Source of the DNA: Deltaproteobacteria bacterium
GTDB taxonomy: Bacteria > Desulfobacterota > Anaeroferrophillalia > Anaeroferrophillales > Tharpellaceae
Reading direction: 5' to 3'
Assembly (NCBI GenBank): GCA_016938065.1
Contig: JAFGVI010000066.1
Span: forward strand, 1-64,000
DNA length: 64,000 nucleotides
Positions 1 to 9,782 of the stretch are shown here, piece after piece. Positions within the stretch are counted from its first letter, which is position 1. Each line of letters opens with the position of its first letter. A program made the translations under genes and the position numbers. The notes under the pieces are model-generated. The model was not told the origin of the DNA. It was given only the letters and a program-made list of their open reading frames with translations, and did not search any database.

Positions 1-3000
1 AAGTAAATCGATGATTTTTACTTTTACCAATACCGGTAACGTTGATATCGATATTGAAGGAACTGATCTTCCGGCTTCCGGTTTTACAATCAGCGGCCTC
101 CCCGGTACTATTAAAGCCGGGAAAAGTGTTTCCGTTCTCGTGACTTTTACGCCGGATGAGCTTCGCTCATACTCTGGAGTTTTTCGGGTTTTTTATAATT
201 ATGGAGTAGAGCCTTCAGAGATTAATTTGATCGGCATCGGCAGTCATGAGCCTGTGGCGCCGGGAATAACGGTCAGCCCCGGCTCAGGCGATTTCGGCAG
301 TGTAAATTTGGGTGAAAGTAAATCGATGATTTTTACTTTTGCCAACACCGGCAATGCCGACCTTAATATTATCGGCACAGATATTCCAACTTCCGGATTT
401 ACGGTTAACAATCTTCCTGCAATTATAAAAACCGGTGAAGTTGCAACCGTTTTTGTAACTTTTACGCCATCGGTGTCCCGTTCTTATTCCGGCGTTTTCC
501 GGGTTTTTTATGATTCTGGAGTTGGTGCCTCGGAAATCAATTTAATTGGTGTAGGTAATAAAGTCGTGCTGGTTCCGGGTCTTAGCGTAAATCCAAGATC
601 AAATGACTACGGCAGTGTCATTCTTGGTGAAAGTAAGTCTATGCTCTTTACTTTTTCCAATACGGGTAATACTGATATTACGATAGTGGATTACGATATT
701 CCGACCAGCGGTTTTACAGTTAAAGGTCTTTCCGGTACGATAAAACCCGATGAAGATCTGGTCGCTCTGGTTACTTTTTCTCCCGAGCAGCCGCGCTCTT
801 ATTCCGGAGTTTTAAGGGTTTTTTATGATTCCGGCCTGTCGGCGTCCGAGATCAGTTTGTCAGGAATTGGGGTTGGTAATGTTATCGCATCAATTATACC
901 TCCGGGGAACATTAATTTTGGTAATGCCGCAGTCGGAGACCGCCTAAGCGCAAACCTGGTTTTTACAAATAAGGGCAACGTAGATATTCAAATTACAGCT
1001 ATTGATCTGCCTGAAGATGCGGGTTTTACGGTTGCTGGAATTCCGGCACTCATTCCCGCATATAGCACCTTGAATGCCGTCGCCATTTTTACACCCGATT
1101 TACCTCAGTTCTATACGGCAAATTTACGGGTACTTTATGATCATAATCTGGCTACCTCCAATATCGTTCTCAGCGGTAGCGGGGTTTATGATGTCACTGA
1201 TATCATAGAGGTTTCGGAAGATGACATAATCTTTGGCGATTGCAATACCGGCGAAAGCCGGAGTGCTAACCTGCGCTTTATCAACAAAGGCAGTGTCCCT
1301 GTGACAATCACAGCCGTTGATCTTCCTGCGGGTGTCTTTTCCGTAGAAGGTATTCCGAATACAATCCCAGCCTATGGAGTGCTTGATGCCCTGGTTGTTT
1401 TCACGCCTCTGTTCGCTAAAAATTACAGTGCGGCTATGCGGGTTTTGTATGACCACGGAGTGGTTACTTCCGACATTAATTTGAGCGGTTCCGGCATTGA
1501 CCTTTCCGTACCGGCAGTTACGGTTGAACCCCAGGCCTTCTCTTTTGGTCGGGTCGCATTGGGCACGACCAGAACAGAAACTCTGATTATAACTAACACA
1601 GGTAATGTAGATTTCAATATTATCGCGGTCGATCCGCCGGACAGCCGGTTTGTTGTCAGCGGGCTTACCAGTGGATCTCTGGCAGAAGGTATGAGTAAAG
1701 TGGCAGTTATTACCTTTGCTCCCGATGCCTTAGGCGATTTCAGCAGCAACCTGCGCGTCCTTTTTGATCACGATCTGCCGCCGCAGGAGATTACCCTGCA
1801 GGGCACCGGCATTTATCTTGATGTTACGCCTGAAGTTCTCGACTTCCCGGCCAGTGAGATTGGCAGCAGCACGGTTTTTAATGTGACGATTAACAATAGT
1901 TCAGGTCTTGATCTTGAGGTTAAGTCGCTAGATGTCATAAAGACCGTAGCTTTTAGTACAGAAGGTCTTAAAGTCGGGGATATTATAAGATCTGCAGGGG
2001 GCAAACGGGTATTTCAGGTCACATTTAAACCGACCGCTTCCGGTGCTTTCCAGGATAAGCTGAATTTCAGTGTTGGACCTGTGACTGAGGCTGCCGACAC
2101 AGTGACAGATGTTAACTTGTTGGGGATGTACACTGTGCTTCTTAATGGCACCGCTAATGCCGACTTTGTGGTTTCTGAAATCGACAGTTTTACGGCGGAC
2201 ATAGATTATAAGATGGAGATCAGTGCCTCGACCAATCAGCCGGGTCAGCTCTTTGTGCTATTTTCCCATGATCCGCTTTCGACTGATAAAATCTATGCTT
2301 TAACAAAAAATGGCACGTTGCAGCTATTTCCTTACGGAGCTCTATTTGGTTGGCAGAATCTCGCATATCTAGATAGCGCGTCCCCTGGTCTGAAATTGGA
2401 TTTAAGCCAAGTAGACCTGCGTCCTTTAGGTTGCAGCCTCTGTCAGGGGCAAAATATTGATACTGGCGCCAATGATTTCAAATTTGGTAATATAATCATA
2501 ACCAAACCTGATAATGAGGTATTCAGTAATGCTTCAGATTTCAAATTTCTAAACGGAACTTTGTATATAGCGACCTATATTAATAACTCCGCCACCGGTA
2601 CTTCTTTTAATTTCAATAAAGGCCTGCTGGAGATGCAGAGTCTCAATATTCACTCTCTGGCGGGAACCTGGCAGGTCAAATCAATGTATCTGGGTGAGTT
2701 TAAACTTCATCCTGCAAAACTCGTTATCACTGAACCTGGCGATGGTAGCATAAGTGCAAAGTGGAATCCTCAGTACAAAAATTTGAAAATTGATTATTCT
2801 GAGGACTCTTCGTACTATTTTATAACATTCAACATTGGTGCTTATAACTATAAATATTGGATCAAGTATTTGCCTGCCGATGAATTTTTAGGTTTTTATA
2901 CATGTGAGTGCAATGGTGAAATTCTTGAAGATTTTACACCGGTATGTGGATTAAGGGAAGGTTCATCTGGGGAGTGGTTGTGTAAGTTGTTCGAAGAAGA

Positions 3001-3304
3001 CGATCCAGCTGACCCTGTTGATACAGGTGATCAGGTTGCTCAAGATGTTATTGTTGCCAGTTTTTCTGGGAGTAACGATATGACGACAAGACCATTTAAA
3101 ACTGATGGCCCTTGGGAGTTACAGTGGGAAGCTACTGATAGGATGTATATTAATCTGTACGAAGCCGATGGCGATTATGTAGCTAGTTACTCTCAAGATG
3201 CAGCAGGTAATAGTTCGGCATATCAACCTGATGCAGGTGAATATTATATGGAAGTTAAAACTTATAATGCCAATTGGAAAATTGATATAGTCTCGATAGA
3301 ATAG
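1..3304 (+). CDS. Choice-of-anchor D / ASH-like repeat surface protein, 5' truncated by window edge
   Basis: The frame is open upstream of the ATG at 11 (agt aaa tcg atg = SKSM, the same motif as inside later repeats), so the gene starts before the window. About 7 tandem ~105-aa beta-sandwich-like repeats (GESKSMIFTFxNTGNxDI...SGFTV..L..I....VTFTP...RSYSGVFRVFYD.G...SEINLIGxG), then a unique C-terminal region ending in an 'FSGSNDMTTRPFKTDGPWELQW' beta-sandwich-like domain. Confidence 0.8.
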   Translation, partial: SKSMIFTFTNTGNVDIDIEGTDLPASGFTISGLPGTIKAGKSVSVLVTFTPDELRSYSGVFRVFYNYGVEPSEINLIGIGSHEPVAPGITVSPGSGDFGSVNLGESKSMIFTFANTGNADLNIIGTDIPTSGFTVNNLPAIIKTGEVATVFVTFTPSVSRSYSGVFRVFYDSGVGASEINLIGVGNKVVLVPGLSVNPRSNDYGSVILGESKSMLFTFSNTGNTDITIVDYDIPTSGFTVKGLSGTIKPDEDLVALVTFSPEQPRSYSGVLRVFYDSGLSASEISLSGIGVGNVIASIIPPGNINFGNAAVGDRLSANLVFTNKGNVDIQITAIDLPEDAGFTVAGIPALIPAYSTLNAVAIFTPDLPQFYTANLRVLYDHNLATSNIVLSGSGVYDVTDIIEVSEDDIIFGDCNTGESRSANLRFINKGSVPVTITAVDLPAGVFSVEGIPNTIPAYGVLDALVVFTPLFAKNYSAAMRVLYDHGVVTSDINLSGSGIDLSVPAVTVEPQAFSFGRVALGTTRTETLIITNTGNVDFNIIAVDPPDSRFVVSGLTSGSLAEGMSKVAVITFAPDALGDFSSNLRVLFDHDLPPQEITLQGTGIYLDVTPEVLDFPASEIGSSTVFNVTINNSSGLDLEVKSLDVIKTVAFSTEGLKVGDIIRSAGGKRVFQVTFKPTASGAFQDKLNFSVGPVTEAADTVTDVNLLGMYTVLLNGTANADFVVSEIDSFTADIDYKMEISASTNQPGQLFVLFSHDPLSTDKIYALTKNGTLQLFPYGALFGWQNLAYLDSASPGLKLDLSQVDLRPLGCSLCQGQNIDTGANDFKFGNIIITKPDNEVFSNASDFKFLNGTLYIATYINNSATGTSFNFNKGLLEMQSLNIHSLAGTWQVKSMYLGEFKLHPAKLVITEPGDGSISAKWNPQYKNLKIDYSEDSSYYFITFNIGAYNYKYWIKYLPADEFLGFYTCECNGEILEDFTPVCGLREGSSGEWLCKLFEEDDPADPVDTGDQVAQDVIVASFSGSNDMTTRPFKTDGPWELQWEATDRMYINLYEADGDYVASYSQDAAGNSSAYQPDAGEYYMEVKTYNANWKIDIVSIE
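2..1870 (+). repeat. Tandem in-gene repeats, period 309-315 bp
   Basis: The equivalent codon (S of GESKS or counterpart) falls at 2, 317, 632, 941, 1256 and 1568, giving spacings of 315, 315, 309, 315 and 312 bp. The first three units share near-identical DNA (agtaaatcgatgatttttactttt / agtaagtctatgctctttactttt). Confidence 0.85.
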
Positions 3305-3682
3305 AAAATCCAGGTTAAATCGTGGACACCCCTGGTTGAATTACGCGGAGTAGTGATAGCACAAAGTTCTCAGTACCCCCTGTAATATTTATACTACGAC
3401 AATGGAGTCAATGATCGCCTTAAAAGAGCCACCCATGATCGGTAATGGAGCCACTTAGAGCGCCATTAGAGGTTTCGGAAGTGTTATTTTTAGCGTTTTT
3501 CAGTACCTTTTTCAAATCAGGGACAGGGGTAGCCACTGATTTATTTTAGTTGTGGGCAGTCCTCTTGGTTTCAGCTGGTAACAGGGAGATAAATATAACT
3601 GGTACCGATTGATTCCAGGGTTATCCTTAAAGTTCTGAATGATCTCTTCTCAATGGCACTACCTGCAGAAGTTAGAGAAAAT

Positions 3683-3725
3683 AAAAAGGGGGCGCATCTT
3701 CGACTGGAAGTTGCGCCCCCTTTTT
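3683..3725. terminator. Bidirectional intrinsic terminator between the repeat-protein gene and pilQ
   Basis: Perfect stem AAAAAGGGGGCGC ... GCGCCCCCTTTTT with A-tract and T-tract flanks, between convergent genes. Confidence 0.85.
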
Positions 3726-3756
3726 CTTTTTTCGTCATTTTTTTAGACTGAAATCC

Positions 3757-5523
3757 CTACTTGATAATCCGCGGCGTGATAAAAATCATGAGCTCGGTCT
3801 GGTCAGTATCTTTGTAATTATGTTTAAAGAGCCAGCCCAATAATGGGATATTGCTGATAACTGGAACATCTTGGTTTGAACTTGTTTTATTGCTTTCAAT
3901 AATACCCCCAACTACTGCAGTTTCACCATCCTTAAGCAGCAGGGACGTTGTAATCGTTTGAGTGTTGATGGCCGGACCATCGGCTGTATTTTCGCCCTTT
4001 GAATCCTTGCTGACAATAACCTCCATTGAGACCATAGCATTATTTGTGATAGTCGGGGTTACCTCAAGGCTTAATTCAGCTTTTTTAAATTCGGTGGTTG
4101 TGCCTTCCTGGGAGGTTGTCTGGTAGGGTATTTCCTGGCCCTGGCCAATTCTGGCGGAATGCTGATTGAGAGCCAGAACCTTAGGTGACGAGAGAATGTG
4201 AGCGCTACCTCTACCCTGCATGGCGGAAAGTTTGAGATTGAGATTGTATTTGTCAATTTTCCCAAAAATCAAGCCGATGCCACTTGTCAATCCGGTGGCT
4301 GGTAAATTGACGGCATATGAACTGGTTATGTCAGGGATGCTTCCTCCGTCACTGACCGTAGGTAACCCGGTTGCACCAAGCGTATTATTGCCTGAGACCC
4401 CATAGTAGCGATCGTTGCTGCTTTTACCCCAGGCTCCACCCCACTGAACGCCTAGTTCACTGGCGGATTTGCTTTCAACTTTAACAATTTTAGCTTCGAT
4501 CATTACTTGGCGCACAGGCTCGTCCAGTTCTCGCAGTAACGCTTCAGCCCGGTTAATGCGGTCAGGAATGTCACTTATTATCAGTGAATTTGTACGAAGA
4601 TCGGTTTCGACCGAACCACGGTCGCTGATAACAGTATTTTCGATTTTACTGGCAACATCGGCAATATCGGCAAAATTTACCTTAAGAATCTTTAAAACCG
4701 TATCCTGAATATCTTCCTTATTTTTTTTGCTTTCAGCCAGCGCTCGAATCTTCTCTTCGCGGGCTTGTTGCTCTTTTGTGAAAACCTCAATTGGGGCAAT
4801 CCGTATTACATTTCCTTCGCTTTCCATGCCCAGCTGATGGGTTTTCAGGACAATACTCATCACCTGTTTCCAGGGAACATTTTTCAGTCTGAGAGTGACG
4901 GTGCCGTTGACGTCATCGCCCATAACGACATTAAGATGGTTGATCTCGGCGAGAAAACGGAAAACGTTCTGAATGTCGGTGCCTTTGAAATCGACTGTGA
5001 TCGGTTTGTTGTTCTGTTTTGGCGGGTTATATTTTGTTGGCTCTTTGCTGACTTCCTTTTGCGGAGGCTCCTGATGGTCGGCTTTGCTGCTGCCCGGGAC
5101 AGCCTCCTTTAAAGTAATTATAAGCTCCTGGCCGGTTAACTGCTGAGTAAATGGCGGCAGGGTCGTGTATTCTGTGTCGATGACAATCCGTGATTTATTG
5201 TCGTAATTCAGAGAGCGAAGTTGCGAATAACCGCTGTTCTGAATTATCTCGTCGACATCATTTTTGATAAATTGTGCCTCAGGAAAGTCGACAACAATCC
5301 GGGGCGGCCCCTCCAGGGTAAATAAGTTAAAATCAAGTTCGGTGCCGGAAGTGCTGCTGAAAATCAAAGTTGCACCAGTGTCCTGCGCTGTAGCCTGGAG
5401 GGAGATCAATTTTTTGGGGTTTTGAGCGTCAGCCGGGGAGGTAAAAAAAACTGCCAGGATTAATATCAGGGCTAAGGGAAGCCAAGCCGGTTTCTTTTGC
5501 TCTTTTGCTTTGATGCTATACAT
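3757..5523 (-). CDS. pilQ: Type IV pilus secretin PilQ
   Basis: 588 aa with AMIN-like N-terminus, secretin/STN-type repeats and C-terminal secretin domain (SSPKVLALNQHSARIGQGQEIPYQT ... VVGGIIESNKTSSNQDVPVISNIPLLGWLF); follows pilMNOP. Confidence 0.93.
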   Translation of the reverse strand: MYSIKAKEQKKPAWLPLALILILAVFFTSPADAQNPKKLISLQATAQDTGATLIFSSTSGTELDFNLFTLEGPPRIVVDFPEAQFIKNDVDEIIQNSGYSQLRSLNYDNKSRIVIDTEYTTLPPFTQQLTGQELIITLKEAVPGSSKADHQEPPQKEVSKEPTKYNPPKQNNKPITVDFKGTDIQNVFRFLAEINHLNVVMGDDVNGTVTLRLKNVPWKQVMSIVLKTHQLGMESEGNVIRIAPIEVFTKEQQAREEKIRALAESKKNKEDIQDTVLKILKVNFADIADVASKIENTVISDRGSVETDLRTNSLIISDIPDRINRAEALLRELDEPVRQVMIEAKIVKVESKSASELGVQWGGAWGKSSNDRYYGVSGNNTLGATGLPTVSDGGSIPDITSSYAVNLPATGLTSGIGLIFGKIDKYNLNLKLSAMQGRGSAHILSSPKVLALNQHSARIGQGQEIPYQTTSQEGTTTEFKKAELSLEVTPTITNNAMVSMEVIVSKDSKGENTADGPAINTQTITTSLLLKDGETAVVGGIIESNKTSSNQDVPVISNIPLLGWLFKHNYKDTDQTELMIFITPRIIK

Positions 5524-5658
5524 TTATCTAAGCTCCAGCGGAAATTATTAAGACTATTTCTTTCCCGTTTTAGAGAAAATTACAGATTTGGGGGCTTAAC
5601 TTTCTGGCAACGTTTATTTTTGATTTAATTGCAAACTACAACAGGGTTCCAGGTAATA

Positions 5659-6240
5659 TTATTTAATTTGGGTCGCAAGGTCGGCACTTTCATCAATTTC
5701 CCGTAATTTTAATGATATTGTGCGAACCTGCCGCTTATCGAAAATATCCAGATAGGGTTCTTCAATAATAACTGCGTTGCTCTCTATGGATTGTACCTGG
5801 CCGCTCAGGTTGCCGATTTTATCACCCTCCCTGACTGTATAACCGGTGTGATCCGGGTCTTCGACCAAAGCATAATTGTTGTTGTCTCCAGCTAGAATTA
5901 TGCCCACCAGATTGAATTGATTTAGTGCATATTTCTCCAGGGGTGAGAGGCTTCTGGTGGCATCGGTCGGGATTGAACGTTCAATCTGAGAGAAATTTAT
6001 AAAGGGGCGAAAGGGGTCAGGCCGTTCCAGTGCATCATAATGGAAAAGTTCTTTCCGGCTTTCCAGCGAGGCCAGTTTCTCCGGAGTCAGGGCCTGGGCT
6101 TCGGGTTTGGGGCTGAGTTCTGCGGCTCGGCAGACTGTAACTGCGCCGGCGATTGCGATTGCAGTCAGTAATAAAATAAGCCCCCACAGATAAAGCAGTG
6201 TCATTTCCCGTGAGAATAAATATGCAGGATAATTTTTCAT
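5659..6240 (-). CDS. pilP: Type IV pilus assembly lipoprotein PilP-like
   Basis: 193 aa; DPFRPFINF ... LEKYALNQFNLVGIILAGDNNNYALVEDPDHTGYTVREGDKIG motif; between pilO and pilQ. Confidence 0.88.
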   Translation of the reverse strand: MKNYPAYLFSREMTLLYLWGLILLLTAIAIAGAVTVCRAAELSPKPEAQALTPEKLASLESRKELFHYDALERPDPFRPFINFSQIERSIPTDATRSLSPLEKYALNQFNLVGIILAGDNNNYALVEDPDHTGYTVREGDKIGNLSGQVQSIESNAVIIEEPYLDIFDKRQVRTISLKLREIDESADLATQIK

Positions 6241-6311
6241 AATCTTTTCAGGCTCAGTTTTTCAAGCAGATTCGGATTGCGCAGATGCACTGATATAGTC
6301 GGGTAACCCGG

Positions 6312-6926
6312 TTATCGCTTTTTGCCTTTTTGCGGAATGTCCTTTTTTACCGGCGGTGCGTCGATAAAGGTGTAGGTCACCGCCTGAAATTTTGTTTTAA
6401 GTGAATCTTCGCCGTCGACGGTTTCATAGCCGCCGAGATTATAGCCGAAAATATTTACGATTCTGGGCATCGCGCAGATCTGGCTGAAAAATTTTCCGAC
6501 AGCATGGTAGCTTCCCTGAACTTCGATGTCGATCGGGACTTCAGCGTAGAAATCCCTGCTGCGATTCGCCAGCGGCTGGAAAAGGTTGAAGGCCAGTTTC
6601 GCATCCTTGCCCAGTTTGGTAATGGTTAAGAGAAGATCAGGAATCTCTTTATTGTCTGGCAGCTTGTTGAGGGCTTTTTTAAAGGCGATATTAAGTTTTT
6701 GAATTTCGGCTTCAAATTCGGGCAGCTGGTTGGCAATCTGTTGGGTCTGGTGCAGTTTCACCTGAGCCTGTTTAAGTTTACGTTCAACCTTTTCAATCTC
6801 TTTAATTTTCGGGATATAGATAAAATAGGTAAAAAGTCCCGCAATAGTTGCAGTTATAAGTAAAAGCAGCAACGCTTTTTTCAAGGGTGAGTAACTGTGC
6901 AGGAAATCAAAATTAATATCAGCCAT
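6312..6926 (-). CDS. pilO: Type IV pilus inner-membrane protein PilO
   Basis: Single TM plus coiled coil plus ferredoxin-like region (DIEVQGSYHAVGKFFSQICAMPRIVNI). The ORF track begins at 6974; the likely start is MADINFDF at 6926. Confidence 0.88.
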   Translation of the reverse strand: MADINFDFLHSYSPLKKALLLLLITATIAGLFTYFIYIPKIKEIEKVERKLKQAQVKLHQTQQIANQLPEFEAEIQKLNIAFKKALNKLPDNKEIPDLLLTITKLGKDAKLAFNLFQPLANRSRDFYAEVPIDIEVQGSYHAVGKFFSQICAMPRIVNIFGYNLGGYETVDGEDSLKTKFQAVTYTFIDAPPVKKDIPQKGKKR

Positions 6927-7575
6927 CTTGCTCAGCCCGGTTAGTTGTTTTTTGGTTAACTGCTGCAGGATCAACTTTTTTCGGTTGAACTGTTTCCGGC
7001 GCTTCTGCTGCTTTCTGCAACAGCTCCGGCAGCGAAGTCAGGTCAAGGGGACAGCTGATAGTAAACTCTTTTAATTTGAGATCCTGGATTTTTTGGGAGC
7101 GCAACAGGGTCAGGTCAGCTTTTTTCAGAGCTGTGGAAAGTTTTAGATTATTGAGAAAACTGACGATTGTTTCATTGTCAATCGCCACTCCGCTGATTGT
7201 CAGCGTCTGGTTGCTCTCTTTAAGTGTTGTAAACCAGAGTTTTTCCGGTCGCAGTCGATTAAGATCCGAAAGGATAACGACAGGAGCCAGGCGGTAGCGG
7301 TCAAGATCAATGATCACAGCAATTTTTTTGCTGATCTCTTCTTTCTGCTGTTTGTAGAGCTCGATTTTTTCTATAACCGGTTCGAGTTGTTTGATTTTCT
7401 GTTCGGTTCGCTGCAGATTATTCTGGGTCTTTTTGAGTCTGGTCTGGGCCCGATAAAAGAGAAGTCCCAGTGCAATAACGGTAAAGATTATGGTCAGTGC
7501 GGCAACTGAGAGTTGCTTGCGGATCAGTTCCTTGCGACGTTCCGCCCGGGCTGGAAGCAGATTGATATGAATCAT
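6919..7575 (-). CDS. pilN: Type IV pilus assembly protein PilN
   Basis: MIHINLLPARAERRKE N-terminus, single TM, coiled coil; between pilM and pilO. Confidence 0.9.
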   Translation of the reverse strand: MIHINLLPARAERRKELIRKQLSVAALTIIFTVIALGLLFYRAQTRLKKTQNNLQRTEQKIKQLEPVIEKIELYKQQKEEISKKIAVIIDLDRYRLAPVVILSDLNRLRPEKLWFTTLKESNQTLTISGVAIDNETIVSFLNNLKLSTALKKADLTLLRSQKIQDLKLKEFTISCPLDLTSLPELLQKAAEAPETVQPKKVDPAAVNQKTTNRAEQDG

Positions 7576-8642
7576 CAGCGTAAAGCCTCATCTTTGCGCA
7601 GCGCCAGTCCGGTGGCGACCGCAGCTATCGGGGCAATGGTTTTGATATACTCAAGATCGAACTGTTTTTCGGGAATGATAATATTTTTGAATGGATTGAT
7701 AATTTCAGTTTCAATACCGGTATTCTTTGAGATCAGATTGACTATGCCCGGGGTCTTAGCCCCGCCGCCGCTGAGAATTATTTTTTCGACCCGGCCTTCA
7801 GTCATGGCTGAGTTGTGAAAGAAATCAATAGCTTTGCCGATCTCATTGACTAGAGAGAAGGCCGCTTCGTTGATTGCCCCAAGTGCGGTAGGTCCGTCGG
7901 TTTTACTGCTGTCGCCGCATCCCATCTTGAGAAGTTCAGCATTTTCATAGTTTAAAGATAATCTTTTTTGCAACTGTTCGGTGATCAGGCGACTGCCGGA
8001 AGTAATGTTGCGGGAAAAACAGGTGACCCCGTCATCGAGGATGGAGATACAGGTCAGATTGGCGCCTATATCAATCAGGGCGACAATTTTGCTGGTGTCC
8101 CCTTCGTAGTTGTATTCGTAAGAGTTTTCCAGGGCGAAGGTATCTACATCAACCACAACTGGAACAAAACCAGCTTCTTCGACCAGAAGAAGATAGTCAT
8201 TTATAGTATCTTTTTTAACCGCCACCAAGATGACATCCATATTTTCCGGATTTATGCGGTTCGTTCCCAGGATCTGAAAGTCGAGGTTAACGTCGTTGAT
8301 GTCGTAGGGGATGTGCTGGGTGGCTTCCTGGTGGATGGTCTCTTCAATGGTGTTCTCATCCATCAGCGGGAGGGTGATTTTTTTGACAATAACTGAATGG
8401 CCGGAGATAGAGGTGCAGATCCTTTTCTTTTTTACTTTGAGGTTTGCGGCAAGATTGACCAGGGCGCTGACGATGGCAGCCGTATCCATAATGGTGCCGT
8501 CAACGATAGCGTCAGGCGGCAGCGCGGCCATGCCAAAATTGTTGAGAGTGAAAACGCTTCCCGAACCTTTGAGTTCGACCATTTTCACATAGCCGGAGCC
8601 GATATTGAGGCCAAGCAGAGTTTTGTCCTTGCGAAATAACAT
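7575..8642 (-). CDS. pilM: Type IV pilus assembly actin-like ATPase PilM
   Basis: 355 aa; LLGLNIGSGYVKMVEL, ALIDIGANLTCISIL and ILSGGGAKTPGI actin-fold motifs. Confidence 0.93.
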   Translation of the reverse strand: MLFRKDKTLLGLNIGSGYVKMVELKGSGSVFTLNNFGMAALPPDAIVDGTIMDTAAIVSALVNLAANLKVKKKRICTSISGHSVIVKKITLPLMDENTIEETIHQEATQHIPYDINDVNLDFQILGTNRINPENMDVILVAVKKDTINDYLLLVEEAGFVPVVVDVDTFALENSYEYNYEGDTSKIVALIDIGANLTCISILDDGVTCFSRNITSGSRLITEQLQKRLSLNYENAELLKMGCGDSSKTDGPTALGAINEAAFSLVNEIGKAIDFFHNSAMTEGRVEKIILSGGGAKTPGIVNLISKNTGIETEIINPFKNIIIPEKQFDLEYIKTIAPIAAVATGLALRKDEALR

Positions 8643-8786
8643 ATTTGATTAATTTCAAGAGGTTAATTACCTGATAGTAATCTTTGCGCAAACCTTTGTA
8701 AAGTTATATACGTCAGGCTATTTGAACGGTAATGTTATTAAGCTTTTTCTTGCATTTTAAGTGCCATGTTGTCGAAGCGGCTGCGT

Positions 8787-9617
8787 TTATTTAAGGGTGG
8801 CCAGCTTTCGACGGGCTATTTCTGCCTGATCGCTTTCCGGGTAGTTGGCAATCACTTTTTCAAGAATCAATTTTCCATCCGTCGGATCACCAAGTTGAAT
8901 GAAGGAAAACCCCTGCTTCAATAATGCGCTCGGGGCCTTGGGGTGATCCGGGTGCTTGGCTATAATGTCATCGTACTTAATTATCGCTTCGGCGTAATCC
9001 TTGGCTTTGTAGAAACATTCACCAATCCAGAACTGCGCGTTGACAGCATAACTGCCGTCGGGAAATGAAGCTATGAAATTATTGAATTTTTCTTTTGCAG
9101 TCTGGTCATTGCCGCGTTTTAATTCGGCAAGAGCATCATCGTAAAGGGCTTTTTCTCGCGCTCCGGGTGCCTGCGGCTGGAGCGGCGTTGGCGGGGCAGG
9201 CGTGGTTAGTGGTGATGACGATGTTGGCTGTACTGCATTGTCTGCCTGAGGCTGAGCCCCCTTTTCCAGCTTTTGCAGGCGCTCTTCGAGGCGGGTAATT
9301 ACCTTTTCTAACTCAAGTTTGTCAGCAGTAGGAATCTCTTCCGGGCGGGTTATGCTGTCTTCTACGGCTTCGCTCAAAAGTTTGAGTTCTCTTTCGAGAT
9401 TGTCAAGGCGGATATTGGTGTCTGCGACCAGCTTTTGCTGGGCGTTTGCGTTCTCCCGGGTCAGGGCCGCCTGCTGTTGTTCCAGGCTCTCCAGGCGTTG
9501 GGAGATGATCTGCTGTTCCTGCAGCTGGCCGCTGCCGCTGATGCATCCCGAACCTGCTGCCAGTCCTATAACGGTCAGCGTAACGGCAAACCAGTTGTGT
9601 TTTTCCATTATAGTCAA
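8787..9617 (-). CDS. cpoB: Tol-Pal system protein YbgF/CpoB
   Basis: Coiled-coil N-terminus and TPR C-terminus (YDDALAELKRGNDQTAKEKFNNFIASFPDGSYAVNAQFWIGECFY); next to pal. Confidence 0.88.
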   Translation of the reverse strand: MTIMEKHNWFAVTLTVIGLAAGSGCISGSGQLQEQQIISQRLESLEQQQAALTRENANAQQKLVADTNIRLDNLERELKLLSEAVEDSITRPEEIPTADKLELEKVITRLEERLQKLEKGAQPQADNAVQPTSSSPLTTPAPPTPLQPQAPGAREKALYDDALAELKRGNDQTAKEKFNNFIASFPDGSYAVNAQFWIGECFYKAKDYAEAIIKYDDIIAKHPDHPKAPSALLKQGFSFIQLGDPTDGKLILEKVIANYPESDQAEIARRKLATLK

Positions 9618-9782
9618 CCATTATCCGCGAGAGCGGAGCGATGCAGTTATAAATTATATGAAACTTTTTACAGCTGTGCTGGTAAGGTAAGAGGGAGACA
9701 GTGGTACGATGAAAAAATGTATCACTGTCTCCCTGCAACTTTTTGATTGTCGGGAGTTACAATTATGAGCTTTAATTCCTGG

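Noticed and set aside
1-1870. Possible CRISPR array from regularly spaced repeats
   Set aside because: Period is about 315 bp, units are in-frame and encode homologous protein repeats; no 20-50 bp repeat/spacer pattern here or elsewhere in the window.
3401-3455. Intact insertion sequence
   Set aside because: No transposase ORF nearby; only short repeated words, so reported as a low-confidence remnant instead.
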